A stretch of 64,000 nt of DNA from Sphingobacterium cellulitidis (GTDB taxonomy: Bacteria; Bacteroidota; Bacteroidia; Sphingobacteriales; Sphingobacteriaceae): assembly GCA_002245855.1 (NCBI GenBank), contig NOUX01000003.1, positions 434,001 through 498,000 on the forward strand, given 5' to 3'. The position numbers and the translations under genes are program-made. The notes beneath the pieces are model-generated. The model was not told the origin of the DNA, ran no database searches, and saw nothing but the letters and a program-made list of their open reading frames with translations. Shown here one piece after another: positions 24,574 to 33,494 of the stretch (its first letter is position 1; each line of letters starts with the position of its first letter).

Positions 24574-26403
24574 ATGCGAAAAACCTTTATAACATTAGCA
24601 TTAGCACTGATATTAAACCATTCGATTGCACAAGATAAGCAAGTTATCGCCGAGGACCCGAAAATGGAATGGTTCGATGATGCGAAATTGGGAATCTTTA
24701 TACATTGGGGGATTTATTCTGTAGATGGAATTTCAGAATCCTGGGCGTTTTTCAATAATTATATTTCTCATGATAATTACATGAAGCAACTTCAAGGATT
24801 TACGGCTAATAATTACAATCCGAAGGAATGGGTTAAGTTGATAAAAGATTCAGGAGCAAAGTATTCCGTTATTACTACGAAACATCATGATGGGGTTGCC
24901 TTATGGGACAGCAAAATGGATCAAGCGACCACGGTTTACAAAGATGCAGCAGCTAAGAAAGATGTATTAACTCCATTTGTTAATGAATTAAAAGCTTCAG
25001 GATTAAAAACTGGATTATATTTTTCATTACCAGATTGGAGTCATCCCAATTATGATATTATTACTCGGACTCAAAAGCGCTACGACATCAAACAAGAAGC
25101 GAAGCGATGGAATAAATTTCAAGATTATTATCAAGGTCAATTAAAGGAATTGTCAGTTTCGTATAAGCCTGATTTAATTTGGTTTGATGGGGATTGGGAA
25201 CATAGTTCAGAAGAATGGAAAGCGAAAGAGACCTTAGACCTATTACGCAAGTACAATAAAGACATCATCATAAACTCTAGGTTGAATAATCATGGGGATT
25301 ATGCAACCCCAGAGCAAGGAATTCCAGTTCAGCGTCCAAATCATAGATATTGGGAATTATGTTATACGATGAACGATTCATGGGGTTATCAGCCCTTTGA
25401 CAATCATTACAAAAGTCCGAATATGATTGTAAGGACCTTGATTGAGTGTTTGTCAATGGGTGGAAATTTACTTTTAGATATTGGTCCGAAAGCCGATGGA
25501 AGTATTCCGGCGGAGCAAGTTGCCATACTGAAGGAATTGGCAAGATGGACGAAGAAATATTCGGAAGCGATATATGGAACCCGAGCAGGATTACCACAAC
25601 AGGTGTTAAATGAGAAAAACAGTTTTTCAAAGGATGGCAGAACGGTATATATTTACTTGGATCAGGTAAAGGATTATGTTGAATTTGACGGTTTGGAGAA
25701 TGCTCCACTAGAAGTCAAGATGTTAGGCAGCCATGAAAATGTAGAGTTTACGCATGATGGGTTAAAGCTAAAGTTGCAAATTCCAAAGGATAACTTTGAT
25801 CCAGTAGCCTCTGTTGTTGCTGTAAAATTTGATAAAGCACCGAGCATTAGTGCGGCTATATTACCGGAAGCTTATAATCTGAGTAATATTTTGAGAAATA
25901 AAAACAGCAAGGAAACGATTCGTGAGATTGCAAAGGCAACTTCATTGGGAAGAAATTTATTAAAAGGAAGAATTAATGATGATGGAAGTAAATTAGATTC
26001 GACTTTAAATTTTCAAACAGAAGAAACAAAAAGCTGGGTCAAAAAACATGCTGAAGTGTTACAAGATGCACTTCCAGGTATTCCAGCGAACCATTTCAAT
26101 GGAAAAACGGCATTATCAGCAGATAAACAAACTTTATATTTATTTGTGGAAGGCGAGCCTACGGGTCCAGTAGCTATTAAGGGATTAAAAAATAGTATAG
26201 CTAGGATTCGGATAGTTGGAGAAGGATCTATGATTGGCCATGAGATATACAACAAACTCTATTGGAGTGCCACACCAGGAATAGTATATATTGATATTCC
26301 TAAGGAGAGGTTAGATAAAAACCAGACGGTTATTGCTGTATTATTAGACAAGCCTATTGAATTGTATTCAGAGGAAGTTGGAGCAATTGAAAGTAATCTT
26401 TAA
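24574..26403 (+). CDS. GH29 alpha-L-fucosidase
   Basis: This 609-aa enzyme has a signal peptide (to about residue 20) and a GH29 catalytic domain beginning MEWFDDAKLGIFIHWGIYSV (31-50). The paired histidines of TTKHHDGVALWDS (104-105) and the motif LIWFDGDW (201-208) are seen; Asp205 aligns with the catalytic nucleophile of the family. GGNLLLDIGPKADGSIP (about 300) closes the domain. The last 200 residues form beta domains with an unusual insertion (KNSKETIREIAKATSLGRNL), longer than the simplest GH29 enzymes. It should release terminal alpha-L-fucose from glycans in the periplasm or at the cell surface. It is next to a divergent AraC gene and ends at a strong shared terminator. Confidence 0.95.
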   Translation: MRKTFITLALALILNHSIAQDKQVIAEDPKMEWFDDAKLGIFIHWGIYSVDGISESWAFFNNYISHDNYMKQLQGFTANNYNPKEWVKLIKDSGAKYSVITTKHHDGVALWDSKMDQATTVYKDAAAKKDVLTPFVNELKASGLKTGLYFSLPDWSHPNYDIITRTQKRYDIKQEAKRWNKFQDYYQGQLKELSVSYKPDLIWFDGDWEHSSEEWKAKETLDLLRKYNKDIIINSRLNNHGDYATPEQGIPVQRPNHRYWELCYTMNDSWGYQPFDNHYKSPNMIVRTLIECLSMGGNLLLDIGPKADGSIPAEQVAILKELARWTKKYSEAIYGTRAGLPQQVLNEKNSFSKDGRTVYIYLDQVKDYVEFDGLENAPLEVKMLGSHENVEFTHDGLKLKLQIPKDNFDPVASVVAVKFDKAPSISAAILPEAYNLSNILRNKNSKETIREIAKATSLGRNLLKGRINDDGSKLDSTLNFQTEETKSWVKKHAEVLQDALPGIPANHFNGKTALSADKQTLYLFVEGEPTGPVAIKGLKNSIARIRIVGEGSMIGHEIYNKLYWSATPGIVYIDIPKERLDKNQTVIAVLLDKPIELYSEEVGAIESNL

Positions 26404-26423
26404 GAGAAAAAAAAGTATTTGGG

Positions 26424-26458
26424 ATTGAGGGATAAGTTTTAAAGACTTATCCCTCAAT
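26424..26458. terminator. Terminator between convergent fucosidase and ankyrin genes
   Basis: A perfect 14-bp inverted repeat, ATTGAGGGATAAGT with ACTTATCCCTCAAT, has a 7-nt loop; it includes the last codons of the ankyrin gene. A and T runs flank it on both sides, so it can act in both directions. Confidence 0.85.
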
Positions 26459-27118
26459 TATTTTTACGATTTCTGTGAAACCTCTATTTTTTGCGTGTTG
26501 TAATGGAGTTATTCCATCTTTATCAGGAATATCCATTTTAGAACCAGCATCTTTCAGGATTTGGACAATTTCCTGGTAATTCTTAGTGCCATCACCTAAA
26601 ACAATCGCTTCCATTAAGGCAGTCCAACCCAATCTATTGACATGATCAATCGGATAACCTTTAGTATTCGCCAATAATCGAACTGTTTCGACATGACCAC
26701 GTTCACATGCAGGAATCAATGCAGAGCCATAATAACGGTTAAACACATCAAACCTAGCGCCATTAGATAAAAATAGTTTAAGCATTTCTGTCTGCCCAGT
26801 AGCTCCAGCAAAGAGAAATGGGCTATCCAAATTATCAGCTTGTTGATTTACATTCGCTTTATATGAAACCAACAATTTTGCCATAGGTAAATCTTGGTTG
26901 ATGGTTGCGATTAAAAGTAAGCTCCTTTTATTGGCATCGACGGTATTCACATTTTGACCAGCTTTTAATGCAGATTCTACCGCTTTCAAATTTTTACTTT
27001 CAACCAATCTTATTAATCCTTGTTGTTCCACAATTTCTATTTCTTGTTCTTTTACTGTTGCTGCTTGGCAGGAAGAAAATCCTAATACCATGCAAAAACC
27101 TAATGTTAATACTCTCAT
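26447..27118 (-). CDS. Ankyrin-repeat lipoprotein
   Basis: The 223-aa protein has a lipoprotein-type signal (MRVLTLGFCMVLGFSSC, Cys17) and about five ankyrin repeats from residue 35 to the end. Typical pieces are LKAVESALKAGQNVNTVDAN, RSLLLIATINQDLPMAKLLV, SPFLFAGATGQTEMLKLFLS, GWTALMEAIVLGDG and GITPLQHAKNRGFTEIVKII. Ankyrin repeats bind proteins; the partner may be the amidohydrolase, whose gene ends 2 nt upstream, so the two form an operon. Periplasmic ankyrin proteins of this size often protect or assemble an enzyme partner, but that is inference. The C-terminus overlaps the terminator stem. Confidence 0.9.
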   Translation of the reverse strand: MRVLTLGFCMVLGFSSCQAATVKEQEIEIVEQQGLIRLVESKNLKAVESALKAGQNVNTVDANKRSLLLIATINQDLPMAKLLVSYKANVNQQADNLDSPFLFAGATGQTEMLKLFLSNGARFDVFNRYYGSALIPACERGHVETVRLLANTKGYPIDHVNRLGWTALMEAIVLGDGTKNYQEIVQILKDAGSKMDIPDKDGITPLQHAKNRGFTEIVKIIEG

Positions 27119-27120
27119 AA

Positions 27121-28458
27121 TTAAAAAACTACCTTTCCTTTATAAATCAATGATTTAACCGGAGACATTCTGGAAACAGCTTCTGCTGAACAAGAAGCAT
27201 CCAGGAAAACCAAATCAGCTGTATCTCCTACCTTAGGCCATATTTGGTTTCCTTTATCATCTAAGGGAATTGGTCCTGCAGTTGCTAATTTCAACATTCT
27301 AGACAAAGCCAATTCAGAAGAATAGCCATATAATTGAGCTGCGAGATTAGCTTTTTGCAAAACACTTCCCGTTCCAAATGTATTCCAGTGATCTACAATA
27401 CTATCATTACCAACCATTACCTCTACCCCTTTGTTCATTAAAATTGGAATTGGCATAATTAATCCCCCAAAAGGGACGGTTGAAATAATTCCAATTTTTG
27501 CATCAGCTAACTTTTCCGCCAGTTCTTCTTGCTTTGGTTGATCAATTTTGCCTAAGGCAAAACAGTGGCTCAAGTAAGTTTTCCTTTTCAAACTTGGATT
27601 TTCGTTGACTTTATCAATGAGATATTCAATGGTCTGTACACCTGAATCACCTGTTTCATGTAAATGAATGTCAATACCTTTTTGGTTATCCAATGCAAGT
27701 TGGACTGTAAAGTCCATTGTTTTTTCGATTGCCCCATCAATACTAAAGGGATCCAATCCACCAATGAAATCAATATTCATTTTCGCAGCTTCTTTCAAAT
27801 ATTGGGCTGATTCAGTATAGAAAACTCCATGTTGCGGGAATGCAACTAATTCAGCTCCAAAAGTATCTTTTTTATTATCTAAAGCTTTTTCTAAATTTTT
27901 TAAAGAATCTAATTTGGAGGTAGGTTCTATATTGACATGACTTCTGGCAAATGTGGAACCATTCGATTGCAATAATTCAATAAGTTTCTCAGCTTTAAAG
28001 GTCGATGTTTTGAGCAATTCAGGCATAATTTCCTGCTCAAGAGCAATCATTCCCTTTACCCCACCCTTTCTTCTCTTAACAGCCTGCCATTTGTCTCCAT
28101 AATATGTTTTATCCAAATGGATATGCATGTCTTTAAAGGATGGTAACATCAGGTATCCCTTTGCATCGATGGCGTTAGGATCATTGGTGTTAGCACTTAT
28201 ATTTTTTATTTTTCCATTTTCAATTTCGATGGTAAAGAGTTCGGTTTTGGTTGAAGAAACTTCATCATCGATAAATTCAAAACCAGTTTCTAGACTAACG
28301 TTTTTGAGTTTAATATTTTTCATTTCATTCATGTCATTTATTGAAGTCGTAGATTTTGTAAAATTGGAATCTGTTGAACCAAGTACGGTTGATCCCAGTG
28401 CCATTCCTGCAACACTCATAGCAGAATTCCTTAAAAAGTCTTTTCTTGAAATTTTCAT
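27121..28458 (-). CDS. Amidohydrolase-family enzyme (cytosine-deaminase-like)
   Basis: Read from the Met that starts MKISRKDFLRNSAMSVAG, a twin-arginine-like or Sec leader (RK pair, hydrophobic SVAGMALGSTVLG); an ATG six codons upstream is also possible. Of about 445 aa, the amidohydrolase core is visible: the HxH metal pair in FKDMHIHLDKTYYG (about residue 110), a second site HLHETGD (about 260), YLSHCFALG (about 300) and VMVGNDSIVDHW (about 350), the Asp being the usual catalytic residue. This matches the cytosine deaminase and related subgroup of the superfamily, which deaminates or hydrolyses cyclic nitrogen compounds. The substrate is not clear. It is followed 2 nt later by the ankyrin lipoprotein gene and preceded by an AraC gene on the same strand. 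Confidence 0.88.
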   Translation of the reverse strand: MKISRKDFLRNSAMSVAGMALGSTVLGSTDSNFTKSTTSINDMNEMKNIKLKNVSLETGFEFIDDEVSSTKTELFTIEIENGKIKNISANTNDPNAIDAKGYLMLPSFKDMHIHLDKTYYGDKWQAVKRRKGGVKGMIALEQEIMPELLKTSTFKAEKLIELLQSNGSTFARSHVNIEPTSKLDSLKNLEKALDNKKDTFGAELVAFPQHGVFYTESAQYLKEAAKMNIDFIGGLDPFSIDGAIEKTMDFTVQLALDNQKGIDIHLHETGDSGVQTIEYLIDKVNENPSLKRKTYLSHCFALGKIDQPKQEELAEKLADAKIGIISTVPFGGLIMPIPILMNKGVEVMVGNDSIVDHWNTFGTGSVLQKANLAAQLYGYSSELALSRMLKLATAGPIPLDDKGNQIWPKVGDTADLVFLDASCSAEAVSRMSPVKSLIYKGKVVF

Positions 28459-28557
28459 TATCAATGGTTTTAGCATGAATCAAATAGATCCACTGTACAA
28501 AAGTAAGGAGGTTGATGTAGAAAAATCTTGGAAGTATTATACGGATGCTTGTAAATT

Positions 28558-29421
28558 TTATAACTCTTCTCGGAATTGAGTAGGTGTTAAGCCGGTTTGG
28601 CTTTTAAAAAAGTTTGAGAAATGGGCATGATCTGAAAAGCCTAGTTCAAATGCAATTTCTTTAATACTACTATCTGAAGTTTGCAAAAGTCGCTTGGATT
28701 CCAAAGTAATACGTTGATGAATGAGTTTATTTGCAGAAATTTTGAGGTTTCTTTTACAAAGAATATTCAGATAGTTGGCACTAATATTCAACTGATCGGC
28801 ATAATATGAAAGGGATCTTTGATTCTTGTAGAATTTATCTATAAGCCAATTAAATTTAGCGAGTCTTGGATGGGTTTGGTAGATCTTGAATTCATCGATG
28901 TCAAATTCAGCCTCTTTACTCACCAATGCAGCAATAACGGCTGCGCGTGCTGAGATCAGTTGATTTAGGGGAGAATCATCCAGTAATTCCTGTCGAATAG
29001 CATTGAATTCATAACGAAGTTTTTCGAAGGCGTCGTTTCTTAGCCGGATAACAGGGTGATTTTGATAGTTCGTAAAGGAGTACCGAAAAGCAGGAGCAAA
29101 TTGTTCTAGAAAGGATCGTTCAATCATCAATTGATATCCAAAAGATTCAGGATGAATATGCCATTTATGGATTTGCCCAGGGAAAAGAACATGAGCTTCC
29201 TTATCCCCGATGACATAATCTACAGAATCAATTGTATGTACTCCGGATGCATTCTCAAATAAGATAATAATAAAAAAATTATGCTTATGGGGCTTTTCAA
29301 TAATTTTTTCACCAATGATTTCATTGAAAATCAATTCTTTTTTGCCAGCGAATTGCTCTTCCCTAAATCCTTTCAAATCTAAGGTTGGAATAATATTATT
29401 TTCAATGGATTGATCTTTCAT
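28558..29421 (-). CDS. AraC-family transcriptional regulator
   Basis: A 287-aa AraC regulator with a cupin-type sensor half (EKPHKHNFFIIILFENASGV near residues 38-57 and the HIHPESFGYQLMIERSF stretch) and a C-terminal DNA-binding half with two helix-turn-helix units: LNISANYLNILCKRNLKISA and IKEIAFELGFSDHAHFSNFF, ending KSQTGLTPTQFREEL. It is 81 nt upstream of the amidohydrolase gene on the same strand and could regulate the amidohydrolase-ankyrin pair or the glycan genes upstream. The layout is the same as in the regulator next to the fucosidase gene, but the two are clearly divergent in sequence. Confidence 0.92.
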   Translation of the reverse strand: MKDQSIENNIIPTLDLKGFREEQFAGKKELIFNEIIGEKIIEKPHKHNFFIIILFENASGVHTIDSVDYVIGDKEAHVLFPGQIHKWHIHPESFGYQLMIERSFLEQFAPAFRYSFTNYQNHPVIRLRNDAFEKLRYEFNAIRQELLDDSPLNQLISARAAVIAALVSKEAEFDIDEFKIYQTHPRLAKFNWLIDKFYKNQRSLSYYADQLNISANYLNILCKRNLKISANKLIHQRITLESKRLLQTSDSSIKEIAFELGFSDHAHFSNFFKSQTGLTPTQFREEL

Positions 29422-29476
29422 TCAGCATCAATTATCCTTTAAAAATACATAAAGATTCATTTTTTCAGGTATTTGA

Positions 29477-30592
29477 TTAAATTTTTACAAAAATTGACCT
29501 CTTATAAAGCACAATCAAAATAATCAATACGATTCCATAATTACCAACGGTAAGAATTAAATTTGAGTAATCTGGAAAATGGTCTTCTAAGCCAAAGGTC
29601 AATGAGTGAACCAGGCTTCTGAAGTTGATCACTTCGGCTAATCCATAAGCAACGATGGAGTTCATACCATAAATTTTCAACCAACGGAAAGGTTTTTTAA
29701 TTTTTTGAACATCAATAATATAATAGAAAATCGCCATCAGAAGGATACAAATCCCTCCAGAAAACAAGGTCATACTACCTGTCCAGATTTTTTTGATTAT
29801 AGGTTGCTGATAATTCCAAATCAAACTGACTACAATACATACTACCGCGGCGATGACTAACTTGATGGTAGTTCCATTAGGATCAACATCTTTACCATCT
29901 TTAATAACCTTGCCTGTTAAACAGCCCATTAGCACCGTTACGACGAATGTTAAACTACTCCAAATCCAGGTATAATGATAATGTTCTGAAAATATCCATT
30001 CATCACCTTGCCAACTTACCCCATCCATAAAATTTTGCAAGAACATTTTGTCCAAATAAATTGCGAAGTTATAATTAGGTTCATAACCTTCCCAAGTGGA
30101 CATTGGAATGGAATAAATAATAAGCAGCGAGAGACCTAAGCCGATTAACTTTTTAAAATTAAAATGTAAATAAGCAATGGAGGTAAATAAATAACCTGTT
30201 GCAATTGCTTGAAGTGTATTGGAATATAATCTCAAGACATGCCAGTCAAAAGCAAGAATATTGCCTTGCACGACCATTCCAATGATCCATAAAATCAAAA
30301 ATCTTCGAACAATATGACGATAAACCTCGGGGCTATCATTTCCTATTTTTTTATCCAGAGAGAATGGAATTGTTATCCCAGTCATAAACAAGAAAAGGGG
30401 CATAATAAGGTCCCAGAGTCTAAATCCTTCCCATTCCACATGTTCAAATTGAGTTAATACGGCATGGTAAGTTGAATTATCCCATAATTTCCCAATTGCC
30501 ATGAGGATAGGCTGTAAAAAAACCAGAAGGAATAAGTCAAGACCTCTCAATATATCGAGGGATTCTAATCTTTGTGAGGAATTTATTTTCAT
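29477..30592 (-). CDS. DUF5009 / HGSNAT-like membrane acyltransferase-family protein
   Basis: This 371-aa polytopic membrane protein starts RLESLDILRGLDLFLLVFLQ, the typical R-x-S-x-D-x-x-R-G-x-D/x start of the DUF5009 (COG4299) family related to human heparan-alpha-glucosaminide N-acetyltransferase. About ten hydrophobic segments follow (for example GFRLWDLIMPLFLFMTGITI, LILWIIGMVVQGNILAF, LIGLGLSLLIIYSIP, TIKLVIAAVVCIVVSLIW, MTLFSGGICILLMAIFYYII). Bacteroidota commonly carry these in glycan utilisation loci, where they may transfer acetyl groups to sugars across the inner membrane; that role is not proven. It is 19 nt downstream of the GH127-type enzyme gene and must share its transcript. 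Confidence 0.88.
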   Translation of the reverse strand: MKINSSQRLESLDILRGLDLFLLVFLQPILMAIGKLWDNSTYHAVLTQFEHVEWEGFRLWDLIMPLFLFMTGITIPFSLDKKIGNDSPEVYRHIVRRFLILWIIGMVVQGNILAFDWHVLRLYSNTLQAIATGYLFTSIAYLHFNFKKLIGLGLSLLIIYSIPMSTWEGYEPNYNFAIYLDKMFLQNFMDGVSWQGDEWIFSEHYHYTWIWSSLTFVVTVLMGCLTGKVIKDGKDVDPNGTTIKLVIAAVVCIVVSLIWNYQQPIIKKIWTGSMTLFSGGICILLMAIFYYIIDVQKIKKPFRWLKIYGMNSIVAYGLAEVINFRSLVHSLTFGLEDHFPDYSNLILTVGNYGIVLIILIVLYKRSIFVKI

Positions 30593-30611
30593 TATTTCAG
30601 GGTTAGGTATT

Positions 30612-32636
30612 TTACTTTCTAAGCATTGGAAATTGCGAGATTCTTAGCGTTGTACAACCATAGGGGATCAATCGGATTTCCACTTCTTTAAGGTCATTTA
30701 AATTCAATCCGTACATATCAGCCGAAGGCAATGGACCAGCCATGCCGTTGTACAATTTCCAGAAAGGCAACTGCCTTGCTTTCACCTTTAATGCTAATGG
30801 TGCATTTTCACGATTCCAGGGATTTAGTTTATTAGGATTAGCGGATTCAGATAGCTGAAAAAGGGAATTCATATCTTTTTTATTGAATAGAGGAAGTCCA
30901 AAATTCCAATCTGCCTTAGGTCTTACTTCAATGAAAGAATCACCGTAAGCAACCTTTTCATTATCTGCTAAGAATACTTCTTTTTCTTCTCCGGGAATAT
31001 CGAGGGCGAAAACCAGCGGTCCTCTTTCAATTGCACGAGATCCTTCATGGTAGGTTTCATAATTTAGTTCCATAGGAAAATCCAGGGTCATGATATCATT
31101 ATTTTTCCATTCCCGTTTCACTTCGACTACAGTCCCAGGTTTAGCATCCATTTCAATTTCTTCTCCATTGATTAGAATCTTAGGATTTTTTGTCCATGTA
31201 GGAATGCGCAGTTGATAGGGAAATTCGAGTAATTTTTCGCGATGATTTATTTTCAAGTTTATCTTACTTTCAAAGGGATAAAAAGTCTCTTGGGAAATTT
31301 GTACGGATTTTCCATGTTGACCGACTTTTACTAGAACTGAAGAGGGGGCATAAATCATAGAAGCAACACCTTTATTTGCTGTAGCATAATAGAGGTTTTG
31401 AGTAAACTTTGGCCAACCTTGGTGCATATTGGATGTACAGCAAGGGTAACCTGTTAATAATCCAAAGACCACATCAGTTCCTTGATGGTTGACATCGAAG
31501 TTATACATCTGCCGTGTAATTTGGACTTGATTGGCTTGCTGGAAATATTGGCGACGCATAAAATCGTCAGAAATCTGAGTTGGCATAGCATTAAAAGCTA
31601 TTTTTTCGAGATGTTCAGCAAATCCTACATCGGCTGTTATTTCCAGCATTTTCTCCAAGGAGAACATCAATTCTACGGCTGAGCAGAGTTCAGATCCTTG
31701 TGTTGGATTGCTACCATGTAAAGCTTCATCTCCACCAAACATGCCTTGTGCTTGTCCATTAAACAATTTAATATCAGCTAATCCTTGCTTCACAGCCTCG
31801 AGATGATTAGGGTCTTTACTTTGTTGATAATAAATAACGGGTTCCTTAAGTCCTTGGGCAAGATTTACACAGTGAATACTTCTGAAAGTTGCCAACATGT
31901 TTCTTTGTTGGAACTTTTGAGTGAAGTCAAATCCCTGGGCATGGAGAATTTCTGCTAGCTCGAGTAATTTTGGGTCTTCAGTAATATTATACAACCAATA
32001 AACTGCTTGCAGATTGTCAGCAGAACGGTATTCTGCCCAGAAAGTCCAATGTCCTAAAGGTTTTTCATCCAGGGTTTTGAGTTGATAATGGAAATATTTG
32101 GTAAATAGGTTCAAGACTCTTTTGTCTTCAGTGGCGGAGTAGTATTGTTGTAGGATTTTGAGCATTACCATTTTTGGCCACCAATCATGGGAGTTATTTC
32201 TTTGAATACCAGGTTCGTGCTCATAATCCTTAGCTGGGCCAAAATATCCATCTTCAGATTGGCTTTGGAGTGCCCATTCAACCCATCGTTGGGCTTTAGC
32301 TTTTAAAGCTTTGTCGTCTAATTGATAAGCTAAGGGTAATAAACCATCGATCCAATAAGGTCCTCGCTCCCACTGGTCTCCGTCACCACCCAACCAACCA
32401 TTACGGTCATTCATGACCAAAGGATATAATTTATCTAAATGTCCAGTAGCACCGTTTTTTTGGGCATTTAGCATTTCCTTCAGCCATCCTTGGGGTTTAA
32501 TGGCACCGAGAGGCAATTCCATAAATGGTTTTTGCAAGAGCGGGGCTTTGTTTTGGATATAAGGTTGAGCATGTACATTTAAGGTTCCTAGCCATAAAAT
32601 GACAGCACAAATAGAAGTTTTGAGTAGAATATTCAT
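30612..32636 (-). CDS. GH127-type beta-L-arabinofuranosidase (DUF1680)
   Basis: The 674-aa enzyme has a signal peptide (to about residue 23) and the GH127 (alpha/alpha)6 domain, beginning LLQKPFMELPLGAIKPQGWL. The zinc-cysteine active site of GH127 can be read: Glu316 and Cys318 in GSELCSAVE, and Cys399-Cys400 in TGYPCCTSNMHQGWPKF, where the last Cys of the pair region acts as nucleophile in characterised members. The C-terminal part is beta-sandwich (FPMELNYETYHEGSRAIERG). The family removes beta-L-arabinofuranosyl residues from glycoproteins or plant glycans, but some DUF1680 proteins act on other sugars. It is in an operon with the DUF5009 gene and is divergent from the ABC exporter operon. 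Confidence 0.9.
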   Translation of the reverse strand: MNILLKTSICAVILWLGTLNVHAQPYIQNKAPLLQKPFMELPLGAIKPQGWLKEMLNAQKNGATGHLDKLYPLVMNDRNGWLGGDGDQWERGPYWIDGLLPLAYQLDDKALKAKAQRWVEWALQSQSEDGYFGPAKDYEHEPGIQRNNSHDWWPKMVMLKILQQYYSATEDKRVLNLFTKYFHYQLKTLDEKPLGHWTFWAEYRSADNLQAVYWLYNITEDPKLLELAEILHAQGFDFTQKFQQRNMLATFRSIHCVNLAQGLKEPVIYYQQSKDPNHLEAVKQGLADIKLFNGQAQGMFGGDEALHGSNPTQGSELCSAVELMFSLEKMLEITADVGFAEHLEKIAFNAMPTQISDDFMRRQYFQQANQVQITRQMYNFDVNHQGTDVVFGLLTGYPCCTSNMHQGWPKFTQNLYYATANKGVASMIYAPSSVLVKVGQHGKSVQISQETFYPFESKINLKINHREKLLEFPYQLRIPTWTKNPKILINGEEIEMDAKPGTVVEVKREWKNNDIMTLDFPMELNYETYHEGSRAIERGPLVFALDIPGEEKEVFLADNEKVAYGDSFIEVRPKADWNFGLPLFNKKDMNSLFQLSESANPNKLNPWNRENAPLALKVKARQLPFWKLYNGMAGPLPSADMYGLNLNDLKEVEIRLIPYGCTTLRISQFPMLRK

Positions 32637-32740
32637 GGTGTTAGGTTTATCAGATTTGAATTGGCAAATAAGATATTAGATAATGAAGTTAAGGTTTTTT
32701 AACAGGAATTGCTATTTATAATAAAGAAAAAGGCTGTATG

Positions 32741-32773
32741 TTTTGGGGAAAGGCTAATTCTTGTCTAAATTTA
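32741..32773 (+). promoter_or_regulatory. Candidate Bacteroidota-type promoter for the ABC exporter operon
   Basis: TTTTG at 32741-32745 is separated by 20 bp from TAAATTTA at 32766-32773, close to the Bacteroidota consensus TTTG-N19-21-TAnnTTTG with one mismatch. It ends 20 bp before the ATPase start codon. Confidence 0.35.
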
Positions 32774-32792
32774 GGGGCAAAGCCTGAAAAAC

Positions 32793-33494
32793 ATGTCTGA
32801 AGAAATTGTCCGACTGGAAAATGTAGATAAAATTTACAAGACTGGAGACACAAGTATCACTGCCTTAGCGAAGAGCAGTTTAAGTTTCGAGTCCAACAAA
32901 TTGACCTTAATCATGGGGCCATCGGGTTCGGGAAAGACTACTTTATTGTCCATTATTGGTTGTATTATCTATCCAAGTTCAGGAAAAGTTTACTATAAAG
33001 ACAAAGAAGTCACTAGTTTATCGGAGAATCGGCTTGCTGATCTTCGCTTACATGATATAGGATTTGTATTTCAGCAATTCAATTTATTAGAACCACTAAC
33101 TGCATTAGAAAATGTAATGCAACCTTTATTGTTGCAAGGCGTTAATAGAAAAGAAGCAAAAGAAAAAGCCATACAGGCATTGGAAGCGGTAAGTCTATCC
33201 GATCGATTACATAATTTACCAAAAAAGTTGAGTGGAGGTCAGAAGCAGCGAGTAGCCATTGCACGAGCATTAGTGACCAACCCAACGATGATATTATGTG
33301 ATGAGCCAACGGCTTCCTTAGATGCGAAAAGTGCCGCAGTTATTATGGAGGAATTAAAAGAGCTGTCAAAGGAAGGAAAAGCCGTCATCATAGTGACGCA
33401 TGATTTAAGGTTGAGAAAATTTGCTGACCAGGTCATCTATGTAGAAGAAGGAAATGTTTCAAACAAAATTCGAAATGAGGAAGATTATAAATAG
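32793..33494 (+). CDS. ABC transporter ATP-binding protein (MacB/LolD/DevA type)
   Basis: A complete 233-aa nucleotide-binding domain: Walker A MGPSGSGKTT (41-50), Q-loop FVFQQFNLLEPLTALENVM (about 90-108), signature LSGGQKQRVAIARAL (about 145-159), Walker B TMILCDEPTASLD (about 168-180) and the H-loop IIVTHDLRLRKF. The NLLEPLTALENV segment is characteristic of the MacB/LolD family that works mechanically with FtsX-type permeases. It is the first gene of a four-gene operon with adaptor, permease and TolC, so the exporter spans both membranes. Its end overlaps the start of the adaptor gene, indicating coupling. Confidence 0.95.
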   Translation: MSEEIVRLENVDKIYKTGDTSITALAKSSLSFESNKLTLIMGPSGSGKTTLLSIIGCIIYPSSGKVYYKDKEVTSLSENRLADLRLHDIGFVFQQFNLLEPLTALENVMQPLLLQGVNRKEAKEKAIQALEAVSLSDRLHNLPKKLSGGQKQRVAIARALVTNPTMILCDEPTASLDAKSAAVIMEELKELSKEGKAVIIVTHDLRLRKFADQVIYVEEGNVSNKIRNEEDYK

